From positions 62,001-126,000 of the forward strand of contig NZ_QPLJ01000010.1 in assembly GCF_003340555.1 (NCBI RefSeq): 64,000 nucleotides of DNA. Reading direction: 5' to 3'. The notes below the pieces were generated by a model. It did not search any database and was not told the origin of the DNA. It saw only the letters and a list, made by a program, of their open reading frames with translations. Source of the DNA: Jannaschia formosa. Lineage in GTDB: Bacteria; Pseudomonadota; Alphaproteobacteria; Rhodobacterales; Rhodobacteraceae. Positions within the stretch are counted from its first letter, which is position 1; the number at the start of each line of letters is the position of its first letter. Positions 16,656-28,025 of the stretch are shown piece after piece. Both the position numbers and the translations under genes were made by a program.

Positions 16656-18820
16656 GACTATCCATCAAGACCAAGCTTGGGGGCGCCTTCGGGGCCATCC
16701 TGCTTCTGCTCTCGGCGCTCGTCTACGTCGCGATCAGCAGTCTGTCGCAGACAAACGCCACCGTTGACCGGCTGGTCGACGAATCCGCCGAGGCAGTCCG
16801 GCTCGCCGCCGCCATCCGCGAACCCGTCGCGCTCGTCTTCGCCAACGCACGCGGAGTCGTCATGTCGGACACACCCGAGTTGCTGGAGAGGCGCTACGAG
16901 GCGTCGGAGGAGAACTTCGCCGAAATCAGGGCGCTTGAGGCAGAGCTGGAACCTCTGCTTGCGCCGCAGGAAGCCGAGACCCTCGCCCGGTTCCGGGAGA
17001 GCTGGGAAACGTTGGAAGCTCATCTCGAAGAAGTCCACACGCTGACGCAGGACAACTCGAACGTCCGTGCAAGGAACCTCGCCTTCGAGCGGCTCACACC
17101 GCTGGCAGAGAATATCGGCGCCGCGATCGACGCCCTCGATGCCCGGGTGGCTTCGATCCCGGCGATCGACAGGGAGGCGGTTCTGCAGATTGAGCTCAAG
17201 GTCATGGACGATCTTCGCGACATCGAGACGATGCTGCTCTCGACGATCCTTGCGCAGACCGACGAGGACATGGAGCGATTCATGGCCGAGGCCGCGACGT
17301 CGCTCGCCGAGGCGGAGACTGCGCTGGACGACCTCCAGGCCGCACTGGGCAGCTATGCGTCTCGGGAACTCGAAGCCGTCCTGTCCGCCTGGGGCGAACT
17401 GGCCGCGCTGAGCGGCGAGATCAAAACCCTGGCGACCGAGCGGACGAACCTCATAGCCTGGGACATCGTGGAGACGACGTCGCAGCCGGTCCGGCTGGAA
17501 GCGACGGCGGCAATCAACGAACTGAGCGACTCGCTGAAAGCCGACATGGCGGCCGCGAAGGCGGCCGCGGCCGCCGCCTACGGCACCAGCCGCTCGGTCC
17601 TGATCGGGGTCGCGGTGACCGCCCTTCTGGTGGGGCTCTCGGCGGCGGCGTGGATCTCTCTCTCGATCAGCCGGGGCCTCGGCCGCGCGGTCGATGTGGC
17701 GCGCAAGGTGTCGATCGGCGATCTCGACGTGGATACGCGCCATTCTGCCCGAGACGAGATCGGCGACCTGCTAAGGGCCATGGGTGAGATGACGGGCACG
17801 CTCGGCAAGATGTCGGCGGTCGCGGAAGCCATCTCGCGCGGGGATCTGACGGTCGAGGCCAGGCGTCGCTCGGATGCCGACGCCCTCGGCATCGCCTTCG
17901 AACGCATGCTCAGGAAGCTGCGCGAGGTGGTCCGGGACGCCGACCGCTCCTCCGACGGGGTCGCCGAAGGGGCCAACGCCATGAGCGCGGCGGCAGAGCA
18001 GCTGAGCCAGGGCGCGACCGAACAGGCCGCCGCCGCGCAGCAGGCCAGTTCCGCCATGGAGGAGATGGTCGCCAACATCCGGCAGAGCGCCGACAACGCC
18101 AGCCAGACCGAGAAGATCGCAACCCAGTCCGCCGAAGAGGCCACGAAATCCGGCCAGGCGGTCGCCGATGCCGTGAAGGCGATGAGGACGATCGCCGAGA
18201 AGATCAACATCATCCAGGAGATCGCGCGCCAGACCGACCTGCTGGCCCTGAACGCCGCCGTCGAGGCCGCCCGCGCGGGACAGCACGGCAAGGGCTTCGC
18301 CGTCGTCGCCTCGGAGGTGCGCAAGCTGGCCGAACGGAGCCAGCAGGCCGCGCAGGAGATCGGCGAGCTGTCTTCGACGACGCTGGAGGTCAGCACGCGG
18401 GCGGGCGAGATGCTCCAGGCGCTCGTCCCCTCGATCCGCCGCACCTCCGACCTCGTCGAGGAGATCTCGGCGGCCACCCAGGAACAGAATACCGGGGCGG
18501 AGCAGATCAATCAGGCGATCCGCGAACTGGATGCGGTCATCCAGCAGAACGCCGCCTCCTCAACCGAAGCGGCCTCGGTCTCGGCCGAACTGGCGACGCA
18601 GTCCGACGAGCTGCGCAAGGTCATCGGCTTCTTTCACCTGGAGGCCGCGACGAAACCCCGGAACTCCCCACAGGCTCCGCTGCCCGCATCTTCCGGGCCC
18701 ATCGACGCGGTGCCCGGAACCCGGACGATTCCGAAGGCGAAATCCGCCTTGATCCCGAACGGGCATGCCGACGGCGTGGAGCTGGATCTCGGCTCCGACG
18801 CGGAGTTCGAGGCCTACTGA
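16652..18820 (+). CDS. Methyl-accepting chemotaxis protein (transmembrane receptor)
   Basis: 722 aa. TM1 is about residues 9-31 ([19 protein letters not shown]). A periplasmic helical domain of about 275 residues, four-helix-bundle-like, precedes TM2 ([20 protein letters not shown]). HAMP sequence follows, with a second HAMP-like stretch near [14 protein letters not shown], then the signalling domain with the hairpin tip [42 protein letters not shown]. The ligand is not evident. No C-terminal CheR-tethering pentapeptide (the tail ends DAEFEAY). It is the only receptor in the window and sits inside the che operon. Confidence 0.95.
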   Translation: MRLSIKTKLGGAFGAILLLLSALVYVAISSLSQTNATVDRLVDESAEAVRLAAAIREPVALVFANARGVVMSDTPELLERRYEASEENFAEIRALEAELEPLLAPQEAETLARFRESWETLEAHLEEVHTLTQDNSNVRARNLAFERLTPLAENIGAAIDALDARVASIPAIDREAVLQIELKVMDDLRDIETMLLSTILAQTDEDMERFMAEAATSLAEAETALDDLQAALGSYASRELEAVLSAWGELAALSGEIKTLATERTNLIAWDIVETTSQPVRLEATAAINELSDSLKADMAAAKAAAAAAYGTSRSVLIGVAVTALLVGLSAAAWISLSISRGLGRAVDVARKVSIGDLDVDTRHSARDEIGDLLRAMGEMTGTLGKMSAVAEAISRGDLTVEARRRSDADALGIAFERMLRKLREVVRDADRSSDGVAEGANAMSAAAEQLSQGATEQAAAAQQASSAMEEMVANIRQSADNASQTEKIATQSAEEATKSGQAVADAVKAMRTIAEKINIIQEIARQTDLLALNAAVEAARAGQHGKGFAVVASEVRKLAERSQQAAQEIGELSSTTLEVSTRAGEMLQALVPSIRRTSDLVEEISAATQEQNTGAEQINQAIRELDAVIQQNAASSTEAASVSAELATQSDELRKVIGFFHLEAATKPRNSPQAPLPASSGPIDAVPGTRTIPKAKSALIPNGHADGVELDLGSDAEFEAY

Positions 18821-18849
18821 CGCCGACCTGACCACAAGGACCAGCCGCC

Positions 18850-19374
18850 ATGAGCGCCTTGACCGCTTCCTCGACCCGCGCCGCCCCCGACCCCGACGAA
18901 CTGGCCGAGGAGGCGGTCGCCGACACCTACCTCACCTTCGTCCTCGCGTCGCAGATCTTCGTCGTGCCCGTCGCTAACGTCCGGGAGATCCTAGACCTGC
19001 AATCCATATCGCGGCTGCCGAACGCGCCGGGCGACCTGGTCGGGATGATCGACGTGCGCGGCCAGGGGATCGGCGTGGTCGATCTGGCAAGCCGCCTGGG
19101 GCTTCGCCTCGAAGGCGGTGCGCAGAGCCGGATCGTCGTCCTCGAGCTCGGCGACGGGCCGGAACGAGCGCCGCTGGGCATCGTCGCCGACCGCGTGCTC
19201 AGCGTCGCCGAGATCGACCCGACGACGGTCGAGGCCGCGCCCAGGACCATGTCCAGCTGGGAGGCGCGCGAGGTCCGCGGCATCACGCGGCTCGATGGCC
19301 AGATCGCGATCCTGCTGAACCTCGGGGCGATCTTCTCATCCGATCCGGCGCTCGATCCGGCCTTCGTCTTCTGA
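18850..19374 (+). CDS. cheW: Chemotaxis coupling protein CheW (second copy)
   Basis: 174 aa. A Thr/Asp-rich N-terminal tail is followed by TYLTFVLASQIFVVPVANVREIL, PGDLVGMIDVRGQGIGVVDLASRLGL, RIVVLELG and ITRLDGQIAILLNLGAIF, the standard CheW layout. Two CheW proteins in one operon may build arrays of different composition. The stop overlaps the cheR start by one base (TGATG). Confidence 0.93.
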   Translation: MSALTASSTRAAPDPDELAEEAVADTYLTFVLASQIFVVPVANVREILDLQSISRLPNAPGDLVGMIDVRGQGIGVVDLASRLGLRLEGGAQSRIVVLELGDGPERAPLGIVADRVLSVAEIDPTTVEAAPRTMSSWEAREVRGITRLDGQIAILLNLGAIFSSDPALDPAFVF

Positions 19375-20279
19375 TGGCCCGCGCCGATAGTCCACCGCGC
19401 GCTGCGGGCGTCGCGCCGGCCGTGATGGGGCCGCCACCGATCTCGGACCGCCAGGCCCGCCTGCTCGCCGAGCGGGCGAGCCGGGCCGCGGGCATCCTTT
19501 CGGGCACCGACAAGCCGGATTTCGTGCGCACCCGGCTCGCCCGTCGCCTGAGCGCCCTGCACCTGACCGACTTCGACGCCTATATCGCCAGGCTCTCCGG
19601 GGCGCAGGGCTCGGAGGAGCTGCCCCATCTGATCGAGGCGCTGACGACCCACACGACCAGCTTCTTCCGCGAGCCCGGCCATTTCGACTGGATGCGCGAG
19701 ACGGCGCTGCCTGCCCTCGCAGCCGAAGGACGCGGCACGCGCCACGACCTCACGATCTGGAGCGCGGCCGTTTCCACCGGGGCGGAGCTCTGGACCGTCG
19801 GGATGACCGTCGAGGAATATGCGCGCACCACCGGGACCCCCCTGACCTACCGTCTGATCGGGACCGACATCTCCCGCCCGATCCTCCGAAAGGCGGCGCA
19901 GGCCGTTTTCTCGGAGGCCGATATCAGGAGCATCCCTGAAGCGTTGCGCCCGCGCTACCTGCTTCGGTCCAAGCGCATCGTCGGCCCGGACGAGGCCCGC
20001 GCCTACCGCATCGTGCCCGCGTTGCGGAACCGCACGCGGTTCGCCTATGCCAACCTGATCGACCTGACCCGCGCACCGGCCTTCACCGCCGATCTCGTCC
20101 TGCTGCGCAACGTCTTGATATACTTCAGCCGCGAGGATCAGGCCCGCGTCGCCAGCGCCGTCGCCGCCCGCGTCCGCCATGGCGGCCATGTCGTCTTCGC
20201 CCATAGCGAGACGCTGCGCGATCCCGTTCCCGGGCTGGTGCCGCTCGGCCGGTCGATCTACCGCAAGGAGGCATCATGA
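19374..20279 (+). CDS. cheR: Chemotaxis methyltransferase CheR
   Basis: 301 aa, S-adenosylmethionine-dependent methylation of receptor glutamates. The N-terminal helical domain carries [25 protein letters not shown] and [16 protein letters not shown]. The C-terminal SAM domain holds [32 protein letters not shown] and [16 protein letters not shown]. The usual GEEPYS box is altered to GAELWT, so SAM binding may differ from the textbook enzyme. Coupled to cheB by a four-base overlap. Confidence 0.92.
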   Translation: MARADSPPRAAGVAPAVMGPPPISDRQARLLAERASRAAGILSGTDKPDFVRTRLARRLSALHLTDFDAYIARLSGAQGSEELPHLIEALTTHTTSFFREPGHFDWMRETALPALAAEGRGTRHDLTIWSAAVSTGAELWTVGMTVEEYARTTGTPLTYRLIGTDISRPILRKAAQAVFSEADIRSIPEALRPRYLLRSKRIVGPDEARAYRIVPALRNRTRFAYANLIDLTRAPAFTADLVLLRNVLIYFSREDQARVASAVAARVRHGGHVVFAHSETLRDPVPGLVPLGRSIYRKEAS

Positions 20280-21364
20280 CCCGGCGTCGCAGCCCGATCC
20301 GGGTGCTGATCGTCGACGACAGCGCCGCCGTCCGTGAGGCGATGGCGCAGATCGTCTCCTCCGACCCGGCGCTCGAGGTGATGGCGACTGCGGGCGATCC
20401 GATCATCGCGGCGCAGCGGATCCGCGCCGAGAAGCCGGATGTCATCACCCTCGACGTCGAGATGCCGCGGATGGACGGGGTCACCTTCCTGCGGCGCCTA
20501 ATGTCGCAGCATCCGATCCCGGTGGTGATGTGCTCCTCGCTCGTCTCGGACAATTCCGAGACGTTGCACCAAGCCCTGCAGGCCGGCGCGGTGGAAATCG
20601 TCTGCAAGCCTCGGATGGGGGTGAAGACCTTCCTCGACGAATCGCGGACCCGCATCTGCGACGCGATCAAGGCAGCCGCCTCGGCCAGGCTGCACCTGCT
20701 GCGCAACCCGCCGCCCGAGCCGAAGCTGACCGCCGACGCCGTGCTGCACCCGGCCGGGTCCAGGGCGATGGTGCGCACCACCGAGAAGGTGGTCGCCGTC
20801 GGCGCCTCGACCGGCGGGACCGAGGCGCTGCGGATCTTCCTCCAGGCGATGCCCGCCGACAGCCCGCCGATCGCGATCGTCCAGCACATGCCCGAGACCT
20901 TCACCGCGGCCTTCGCCCAACGGCTCGACGGGATCTGCCGGATCTCGGTCCGCGAGGCGCGGGATGGGGACCGGCTGCTGCGCGGGCAGGCGCTGATCGC
21001 GCCAGGCAACCGGCACATGCTGCTGTCGCGCAGCGGCGCGGCGTATTCCGTGACCTTGCGCGACGGTCCGCTCGTCTCGCGCCACCGCCCCTCGGTCGAC
21101 GTGTTCTTCCGTTCGGTCGCGAAGTTCGCGGGCAGGAACGCGGTGGGGGTCATCATGACCGGCATGGGCGACGACGGCGCCAAGGGCCTGAAGGAGATGC
21201 GCATGGCGGGAGCGGCGACGCTGGGCCAGAACGAGGCGACCTGCGTCGTCTACGGCATGCCGAAGGAGGCGAGGCGCGCCGGCGCCGTCGAGGAGGAGCT
21301 GCCACTGGAGCGGCTCGCTCCCGCGGCGCTCCGGATCTGCGCGGGGGCCGTGTCTCATGGCTGA
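20276..21364 (+). CDS. cheB: Chemotaxis response regulator and methylesterase CheB
   Basis: 362 aa. The receiver domain has phospho-Asp60 in [12 protein letters not shown] and VMCSSL. After a linker the methylesterase domain carries the catalytic triad: Ser178 in VGASTGG, His204 in VQHMP and an Asp in [11 protein letters not shown]. Removes receptor methyl groups when phosphorylated by CheA. No cheD is present in the cluster. The stop overlaps the next gene's start by 8 bases. Confidence 0.96.
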   Translation: MTRRRSPIRVLIVDDSAAVREAMAQIVSSDPALEVMATAGDPIIAAQRIRAEKPDVITLDVEMPRMDGVTFLRRLMSQHPIPVVMCSSLVSDNSETLHQALQAGAVEIVCKPRMGVKTFLDESRTRICDAIKAAASARLHLLRNPPPEPKLTADAVLHPAGSRAMVRTTEKVVAVGASTGGTEALRIFLQAMPADSPPIAIVQHMPETFTAAFAQRLDGICRISVREARDGDRLLRGQALIAPGNRHMLLSRSGAAYSVTLRDGPLVSRHRPSVDVFFRSVAKFAGRNAVGVIMTGMGDDGAKGLKEMRMAGAATLGQNEATCVVYGMPKEARRAGAVEEELPLERLAPAALRICAGAVSHG

Positions 21365-22991
21365 TCCGCGCGCCACCCCTGCCGAGATCCCGGGCGGTCC
21401 GGCCGCCCGGCTCGACGCCGCGCGGCGTGACGGCGTCGCCGCCTTTGAGGCCGTCGTCGATGAATTGCGTTCGGTCCGAGGCGCGGCCTCGGACCTGACC
21501 GAGACGCTCGACCGGCTCGGCGCCTGCTGCCGCAGCGCGGCCTCCGCCGATGCGGACGTCGCGACGCTGGTCGCGCGGATCGCAGCGCTGGAGACGGCGG
21601 GCGCCGCCGGGCTCGCGCGCCTCGGCGACGGGGCCGCCAGCCGTGGCCTCGCCGCGGCTCGGGTGTCGCTGGGCCAGCTCAAGCAGGATTCGTCGGGCTT
21701 CTGGTCCCTGGCCTGCCTGACCGCCGTCTCGGCCGGTTCCCTGGGCACGACCGCGTTCGACCGCCATGTCCGCCTGGTCCGCGACCTGTCGGGAAAGCTG
21801 GCGCAGAATTGTGACTCCGCCCTGACCCAACTCAACCTCGTCGAGGGGGCGCTAGGCGAGATGCGCGGCGCCGTCCAGAACGGCACCGACGTCGCCGCCG
21901 GGCTGCGCCGGGGCCTCGCCGCGGCGCTGACGGGCGCGGGCGAAGGGCGGACGCTGGACGCGCTGGGCCAGCGCTTCTCGGCCTCGGCCACCGATCTGAC
22001 GGCGCGCGCGCGCGAGGGGCTGCGCGACCTCGTCAGCTGCCTGCAGTTCTCGGACGCGTTCAGCCAGCGGCTGGAGCATGTGATCGCCATCCTCCAGATT
22101 ACGCAGTTGCCGCCCGCCGACCGCGCCGCCCTGGTCGCGGCGCAGCTCGACGCGCTGGCCGCGGACCAGCAGGCGACGCGCGCCAGCATCGCCCGCGCCC
22201 TGGCGGGCCTGTCGGAGACGGCGCGGACCGCGCGCCGCTCCTTCGCCGAGGGCATGGGGCCGACGGCGCGGTCGGCGATCGAAATGCGGCGGGGCATGAT
22301 CGGCCACGCCGCCGACGCGGGCGCGCGGATCGAGCGGGAGGTTCGGGCCGCCGAGGCCGTCATCGAAGAGACCGGCGCCGCCTTCGAGGCCGCGTCGCGC
22401 GAATTCCACGCGCTGCGCGCGACGGTCAAGCAGATCAGCCTCTCCGCCTCGAATGTCACCCTTCTCGTGCAGAACAAGGACAGCGATTTCGCCCCCTTGA
22501 TCGTGCTGGCGCGCGAGGCCTGGCAGATGGGCAGCCGGACCAGCAGCGTCATCGCCGCCTTCGAGACGCAGATCGGCGCCGTCGCCGGGGTCTTCGACAG
22601 CGCGCCCTTCGCCCCGCTGTCCGATGCGGTCGCCGCCTTCGGCGTGCAGCGCGACGCCTGCGCCGCGACGCAGGCCGAGATCGAACTCATCGACGCGACC
22701 CGCCTCGAGGCCGGGTCGCGGGCCGACAGGCTGCGCCAGGCGGTGGACAAGGCAAACGCTGCAATGGAGAGCATCGACCGGTCGCTCGCGCAGCTCGACT
22801 GGCATCGCGATGCGCTTTCCGCCCCACCGCCTGCCGCGTCCGAACCATCCGAGGCGCGCGCCGCGCTCCTCAACGTCTACACCATGGAGCGGGAGCGGGA
22901 GGTGCATCGCGCGCTCTTCCCCGAGGACGGTCCGCAGCCGTCGGGCGCCGCCGAGGAGGAGGACGCGATGGACGGTCTGGAGATGTTCTGA
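21357..22991 (+). CDS. Coiled-coil protein with CheZ-like D-xxx-Q motif, last gene of the che operon
   Basis: 544 aa, almost wholly helical and Ala-rich, no membrane segment or signal peptide. Residues 229-242 read [14 protein letters not shown]: Asp233 and Gln237 have the D-xxx-Q spacing that places the catalytic Asp and Gln in CheZ phosphatases (E. coli DFQDLTGQ), in a comparable long helix. A second half ([20 protein letters not shown]) resembles the helical bundles of receptors. It is coupled to cheB by an 8-base overlap. I do not recognise a named family. CheY phosphatase or array-organising protein are the two inferences. Confidence 0.75.
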   Translation: MADPRATPAEIPGGPAARLDAARRDGVAAFEAVVDELRSVRGAASDLTETLDRLGACCRSAASADADVATLVARIAALETAGAAGLARLGDGAASRGLAAARVSLGQLKQDSSGFWSLACLTAVSAGSLGTTAFDRHVRLVRDLSGKLAQNCDSALTQLNLVEGALGEMRGAVQNGTDVAAGLRRGLAAALTGAGEGRTLDALGQRFSASATDLTARAREGLRDLVSCLQFSDAFSQRLEHVIAILQITQLPPADRAALVAAQLDALAADQQATRASIARALAGLSETARTARRSFAEGMGPTARSAIEMRRGMIGHAADAGARIEREVRAAEAVIEETGAAFEAASREFHALRATVKQISLSASNVTLLVQNKDSDFAPLIVLAREAWQMGSRTSSVIAAFETQIGAVAGVFDSAPFAPLSDAVAAFGVQRDACAATQAEIELIDATRLEAGSRADRLRQAVDKANAAMESIDRSLAQLDWHRDALSAPPPAASEPSEARAALLNVYTMEREREVHRALFPEDGPQPSGAAEEEDAMDGLEMF

Positions 22992-23244
22992 AGCGCCGGA
23001 CGATGGATGTTGGCCCGAGAAGGTCGCGCCGGAAAGCGTTTGGTCAGGACCCGGTGCGCTCCCCCGACCGAATGAGGTCGCCCGGTGCGGAGAGGGGCGG
23101 CGATGCCCGCGTCGCCCAGATCGACGGGGACCCGTGTCGGCAGCGATCCGGCGCCCGTCCGCCAGACGTGGAGGAGCCGTTCGCTCGGGCCGTCCCCCGG
23201 CGGATGCGCAATCCCGAGGCGCCCCTAGACCGGCTGCGACGGGC

Positions 23245-24795
23245 CTATTCCCGCAGGACCTTCACCGTAGGCGTGCAGCCGAGCGACGAGGCGAGCGACT
23301 TGAACCGCGCGTCCGCCACCTCGCCGAAGAGTGCCTCGCCGTCGCCCCGGGGCAGCGACAGCTCCAGCTCGGCCTTCTTGGGATAGAGCTTCATGGACCC
23401 CATCAGCCCCGGATCCTGCGCCGAGAACATAGCGCCGAAGCGCATCGCCTTGCCGACAACCTCGGCCTGCCGCGTGTCGGCCTCCCCCAGAAGCGGCGCC
23501 AGCGCCATGAACGGCGTGCCCTCGCGCTTGTTGCGGTAGCGGTGCAGCAGGGCGAGACCCAGATAGACGCGCTCCGAATGCGTCAGGCCGCCCAGGTTGG
23601 CACGGGTGGCGTTGTCGAAGCAGATCTCGGCGCGGTAGTCGGGATGCGCGCGCCACGACACGTCGTGCAGCAGGCAGCAGGCCCGGATCAGCCGCAGCCG
23701 CCGGTCGCCCACGCGCGAGAACAGCGGCGAGATGAACCTGTAGAGCACCCGGCCGAAGCCCGGCAGCCGGGCCGAGGCGGCCTCGGACGCGCGACAGGAC
23801 TCGATCAGCGGATCGCGGGCGCGCAGCACCTCCGGCATCCGTTCGTAGAGAAGCCCCTCGCGGATGCCGTAGGACGAGACGGCGATCTCCTTCGGGCGGA
23901 AGGTCTTGACCACGCGGCTGAGCACCTCGGCCGCGATCGGGACCAGCGACATCCGCGCCTCGCTCGTCCCCGTCTCCTGCCGCAGGGCGTCCATGTCGGC
24001 AGACTCGATCAGCTTGATCGTGGCGCGCAGGTCGTTGGGCGTCATCGTGTATTCGTGCAGGACATGCAGCGGATAGTTGCGGCGCTGCATGTCGATCCGG
24101 GCGATCGCCCGCCAGGATCCGCCGACGAGGAACAGCTTCTCGGTGCGGTCCTGGCCCAGCGCCTCGGCCATGGCTCGAACGCCGGCATCGATCTCGTCCC
24201 GGCGCGCGCTCTTGGTCTTCACGTCCTGCAGCTTCAGCGGTCCGAGCTTGCCCGACACGGTCGCGCCGACCCGGCCCTCGCCCGGCAGCACCGCCAGCTC
24301 CATCGACGAGCCGCCGATGTCGCAGATCAGCCCCTTCGCCTCGGGCCATCCCAGCAGCACGCCCTGCGCCGACAGCCGCGCCTCCTCGGCGCCGTCGATG
24401 ACCCAGAGCTTCAGCCCCGTCGACTGCTCCACCTCGGCCTCGAAAGCGGGGCCGTCCCTGGCCTCGCGCACGGCGGCGGTCGCGACGGCGGTGAGCGAGT
24501 TGACCTCCATCCCGCGCGCCAGGATGGCGAAGCGGCGGAGCGCGACGAGCGCCCGTTCGCGGCCCCTGGGGTTGAGCAGGCCGGTCTCGGCCAGCCCCGC
24601 GCCCAGTCCGCAGAGGATCTTCTCGTTGAAGAAATACGCCGGAGAGCGCGCCGCCCCGTCGAAGACGACCAGCCGGACGGAGTTCGACCCGACGTCGATC
24701 ACGCCGACCCGCCGCAGCGCCCGCGCCTCGGGACCGTCGAAGAGGGGGGCGCCGAACGGCCCGTACTCCTCGGCCTCGGCTGCGTCGAGTTTCAT
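23245..24795 (-). CDS. ppx: Exopolyphosphatase / Ppx-GppA family phosphatase
   Basis: 516 aa. An ASKHA fold is seen in VGVIDVGSNSVRLVVFDG (phosphate loop 1) and LICDIGGSSMELAVL (phosphate loop 2), with the catalytic Glu region AVATAAVREARDGPAF before the second. The C-terminal half has an HD-like helical domain (LRLIRACCLLHDVSWRAHPDYRAE). Hydrolyses inorganic polyphosphate or pppGpp. It lies 450 bases downstream of ppk1 on the same strand, the usual pairing, but with two small + strand genes in between. Confidence 0.93.
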   Translation of the reverse strand: MKLDAAEAEEYGPFGAPLFDGPEARALRRVGVIDVGSNSVRLVVFDGAARSPAYFFNEKILCGLGAGLAETGLLNPRGRERALVALRRFAILARGMEVNSLTAVATAAVREARDGPAFEAEVEQSTGLKLWVIDGAEEARLSAQGVLLGWPEAKGLICDIGGSSMELAVLPGEGRVGATVSGKLGPLKLQDVKTKSARRDEIDAGVRAMAEALGQDRTEKLFLVGGSWRAIARIDMQRRNYPLHVLHEYTMTPNDLRATIKLIESADMDALRQETGTSEARMSLVPIAAEVLSRVVKTFRPKEIAVSSYGIREGLLYERMPEVLRARDPLIESCRASEAASARLPGFGRVLYRFISPLFSRVGDRRLRLIRACCLLHDVSWRAHPDYRAEICFDNATRANLGGLTHSERVYLGLALLHRYRNKREGTPFMALAPLLGEADTRQAEVVGKAMRFGAMFSAQDPGLMGSMKLYPKKAELELSLPRGDGEALFGEVADARFKSLASSLGCTPTVKVLRE

Positions 24796-24917
24796 GGCCG
24801 TTCTCCCGGTTCTTCATCGGTCAAGGCGGTTTGGCATGCAGGGCGCGCCGCGGTCAACGCGCACGCCCGGAACCGATCGTGTCCGCCGGGGTTGATCGGC
24901 CAACGAAAGGAAACATC

Positions 24918-25052
24918 ATGCCGCCCCGCAGCAGCTATGCCTTCCTCGCCATCGGTCCGGCGATGCTCGCCATCGCGACCTGGCTCGCCGCGCCCGACAC
25001 CACGCCGCGCCCATCGCCCACGCAGACGGCGACCGCCATCGTCGACTTCTGA
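24918..25052 (+). CDS. Small single-helix membrane protein
   Basis: 44 aa. One hydrophobic segment, YAFLAIGPAMLAIATWLAA, is followed by a Pro/Thr-rich tail ending AIVDF. A clear AAAGGA ribosome site stands 6 bases before ATG 24918, which is the main support for its being real. It lies 18 bases upstream of the small lipoprotein gene on the same strand, so they probably form a two-gene unit. No family recognised. Confidence 0.5.
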   Translation: MPPRSSYAFLAIGPAMLAIATWLAAPDTTPRPSPTQTATAIVDF

Positions 25053-25070
25053 CCTCGAAGGGAATCTCGA

Positions 25071-25232
25071 ATGATCTTCCGTCGCCTCGCCGCCCTCACC
25101 GCGCTCGGCCTGCTCGCCGCCTGCCAGAGCTCCGACCCGACGCCCTACAGCACTCAGTCGCAGGAACGTCCCGCCGGCGTCCCGCAAGCCGTCGTCAGCG
25201 ACGGGGACATCGACGGCGACGACGGCATCTGA
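25071..25232 (+). CDS. Small lipoprotein
   Basis: 53 aa. Basic n-region (IFRRL), hydrophobic core and lipobox LLAAC with Cys18, so it should be lipidated and anchored in the envelope. The mature part is 36 residues with the acidic end SDGDIDGDDGI, which could bind divalent cations. GAAGGGA lies 7 bases before the ATG. The gene occupies the gap between ppx and ppk1 in the opposite orientation, and its 3' end lies 16 bases from that of ppk1. Confidence 0.6.
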   Translation: MIFRRLAALTALGLLAACQSSDPTPYSTQSQERPAGVPQAVVSDGDIDGDDGI

Positions 25233-25247
25233 CGCGGGCCTGCGCCC

Positions 25248-27440
<2,193 letters not shown>

Positions 27441-27462
27441 GACGGGCGCCTATCGTGAAGGA

Positions 27463-27480
27463 ATGACGAACGGATGACAG
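27463..27480 (-). promoter_or_regulatory. PHO-box-like tandem repeat upstream of ppk1
   Basis: On the minus strand CTGTCAT-CCGT-TCGTCAT reads towards ppk1. These are two 7-base units with 11-base periodicity, the layout of PhoB binding sites (consensus CTGTCAT, 4-base spacer, CTGTCAT). The first unit is perfect and the second matches 5 of 7. It lies 23 bases before the ATG. ppk is in the Pho regulon of many proteobacteria. Confidence 0.55.
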
Positions 27481-27538
27481 GGTATCCGCCGGGCGCAGGA
27501 CGGTCCAGAACGCGCAATCCCTCTTGGCGCGACGCTGC

Positions 27539-27994
27539 CTAGCTCCGCGTCTCCAGCGCGGCGAGCCAGCGCTCGACCCGGGCGCGGTTCACCCCCATGT
27601 CGGAATGGCCGTAGCGCGACCGGCTCCAGACGCTGACCCGCGCGCCGCCGCCTTCGGGCGAGATCCTGACCGAGACCGCGTCGGGAAAACCGACCAGGCG
27701 TGAGCGTTGGACATAGGTGACGTGGCCCTCCTCCGGCGATCCGGCGAGGCGCTCGACCCCCGGCTCGGCCATCGCGATCGCGTCGAGATCGGCGGCCACC
27801 GCCTGCGGCGCCCGGTCGAGGATCAGCGCGGGGCGGTCGCCACCCTCGGCAACCAGATAGTCGTTGGGTCTGCCGGTGCGGGTGCGCGCCTCGGGGTCGG
27901 CGTGCCACGTCTCGGGATCCATCGGCGTGGTGCGCACGAAGCCCGCGCCGGCGGCGGCGGCCACCCCGCCCGCAAGAAGAAGTCGTCTGAACAT
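27539..27994 (-). CDS. DUF1499 domain protein
   Basis: 151 aa from ATG 27994; a GTG at 28003 would add three residues. An N-terminal hydrophobic segment (RLLLAGGVAAAAGAGFV) may be a membrane anchor or signal. The body carries DUF1499 features: NDYLVAEGG, VTYVQRSRLVGFPDAVSVRI and ARVSVWSRSRYGHSDMGVNRARVERWLAAL. The family is uncharacterised and common in alphaproteobacteria. Nothing in the context fixes its role; it lies between ppk1 and glycerate kinase on the same strand. Confidence 0.85.
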   Translation of the reverse strand: MFRRLLLAGGVAAAAGAGFVRTTPMDPETWHADPEARTRTGRPNDYLVAEGGDRPALILDRAPQAVAADLDAIAMAEPGVERLAGSPEEGHVTYVQRSRLVGFPDAVSVRISPEGGGARVSVWSRSRYGHSDMGVNRARVERWLAALETRS

Positions 27995-28025
27995 GGGGAT
28001 CACATAGAGATACCGCGGCCCCGCG

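Noticed and set aside
23003-23386. A 127-codon + strand frame after the che operon
   Set aside because: Arg/Pro-rich shadow-like composition, overlapping the end of ppx in antisense; the 253-base gap shows no other content.
22624-25074. An 816-codon + strand frame spanning the end of the che operon, ppx and a small gene
   Set aside because: It crosses several real genes in other frames and has no domain; its length is due to GC bias.
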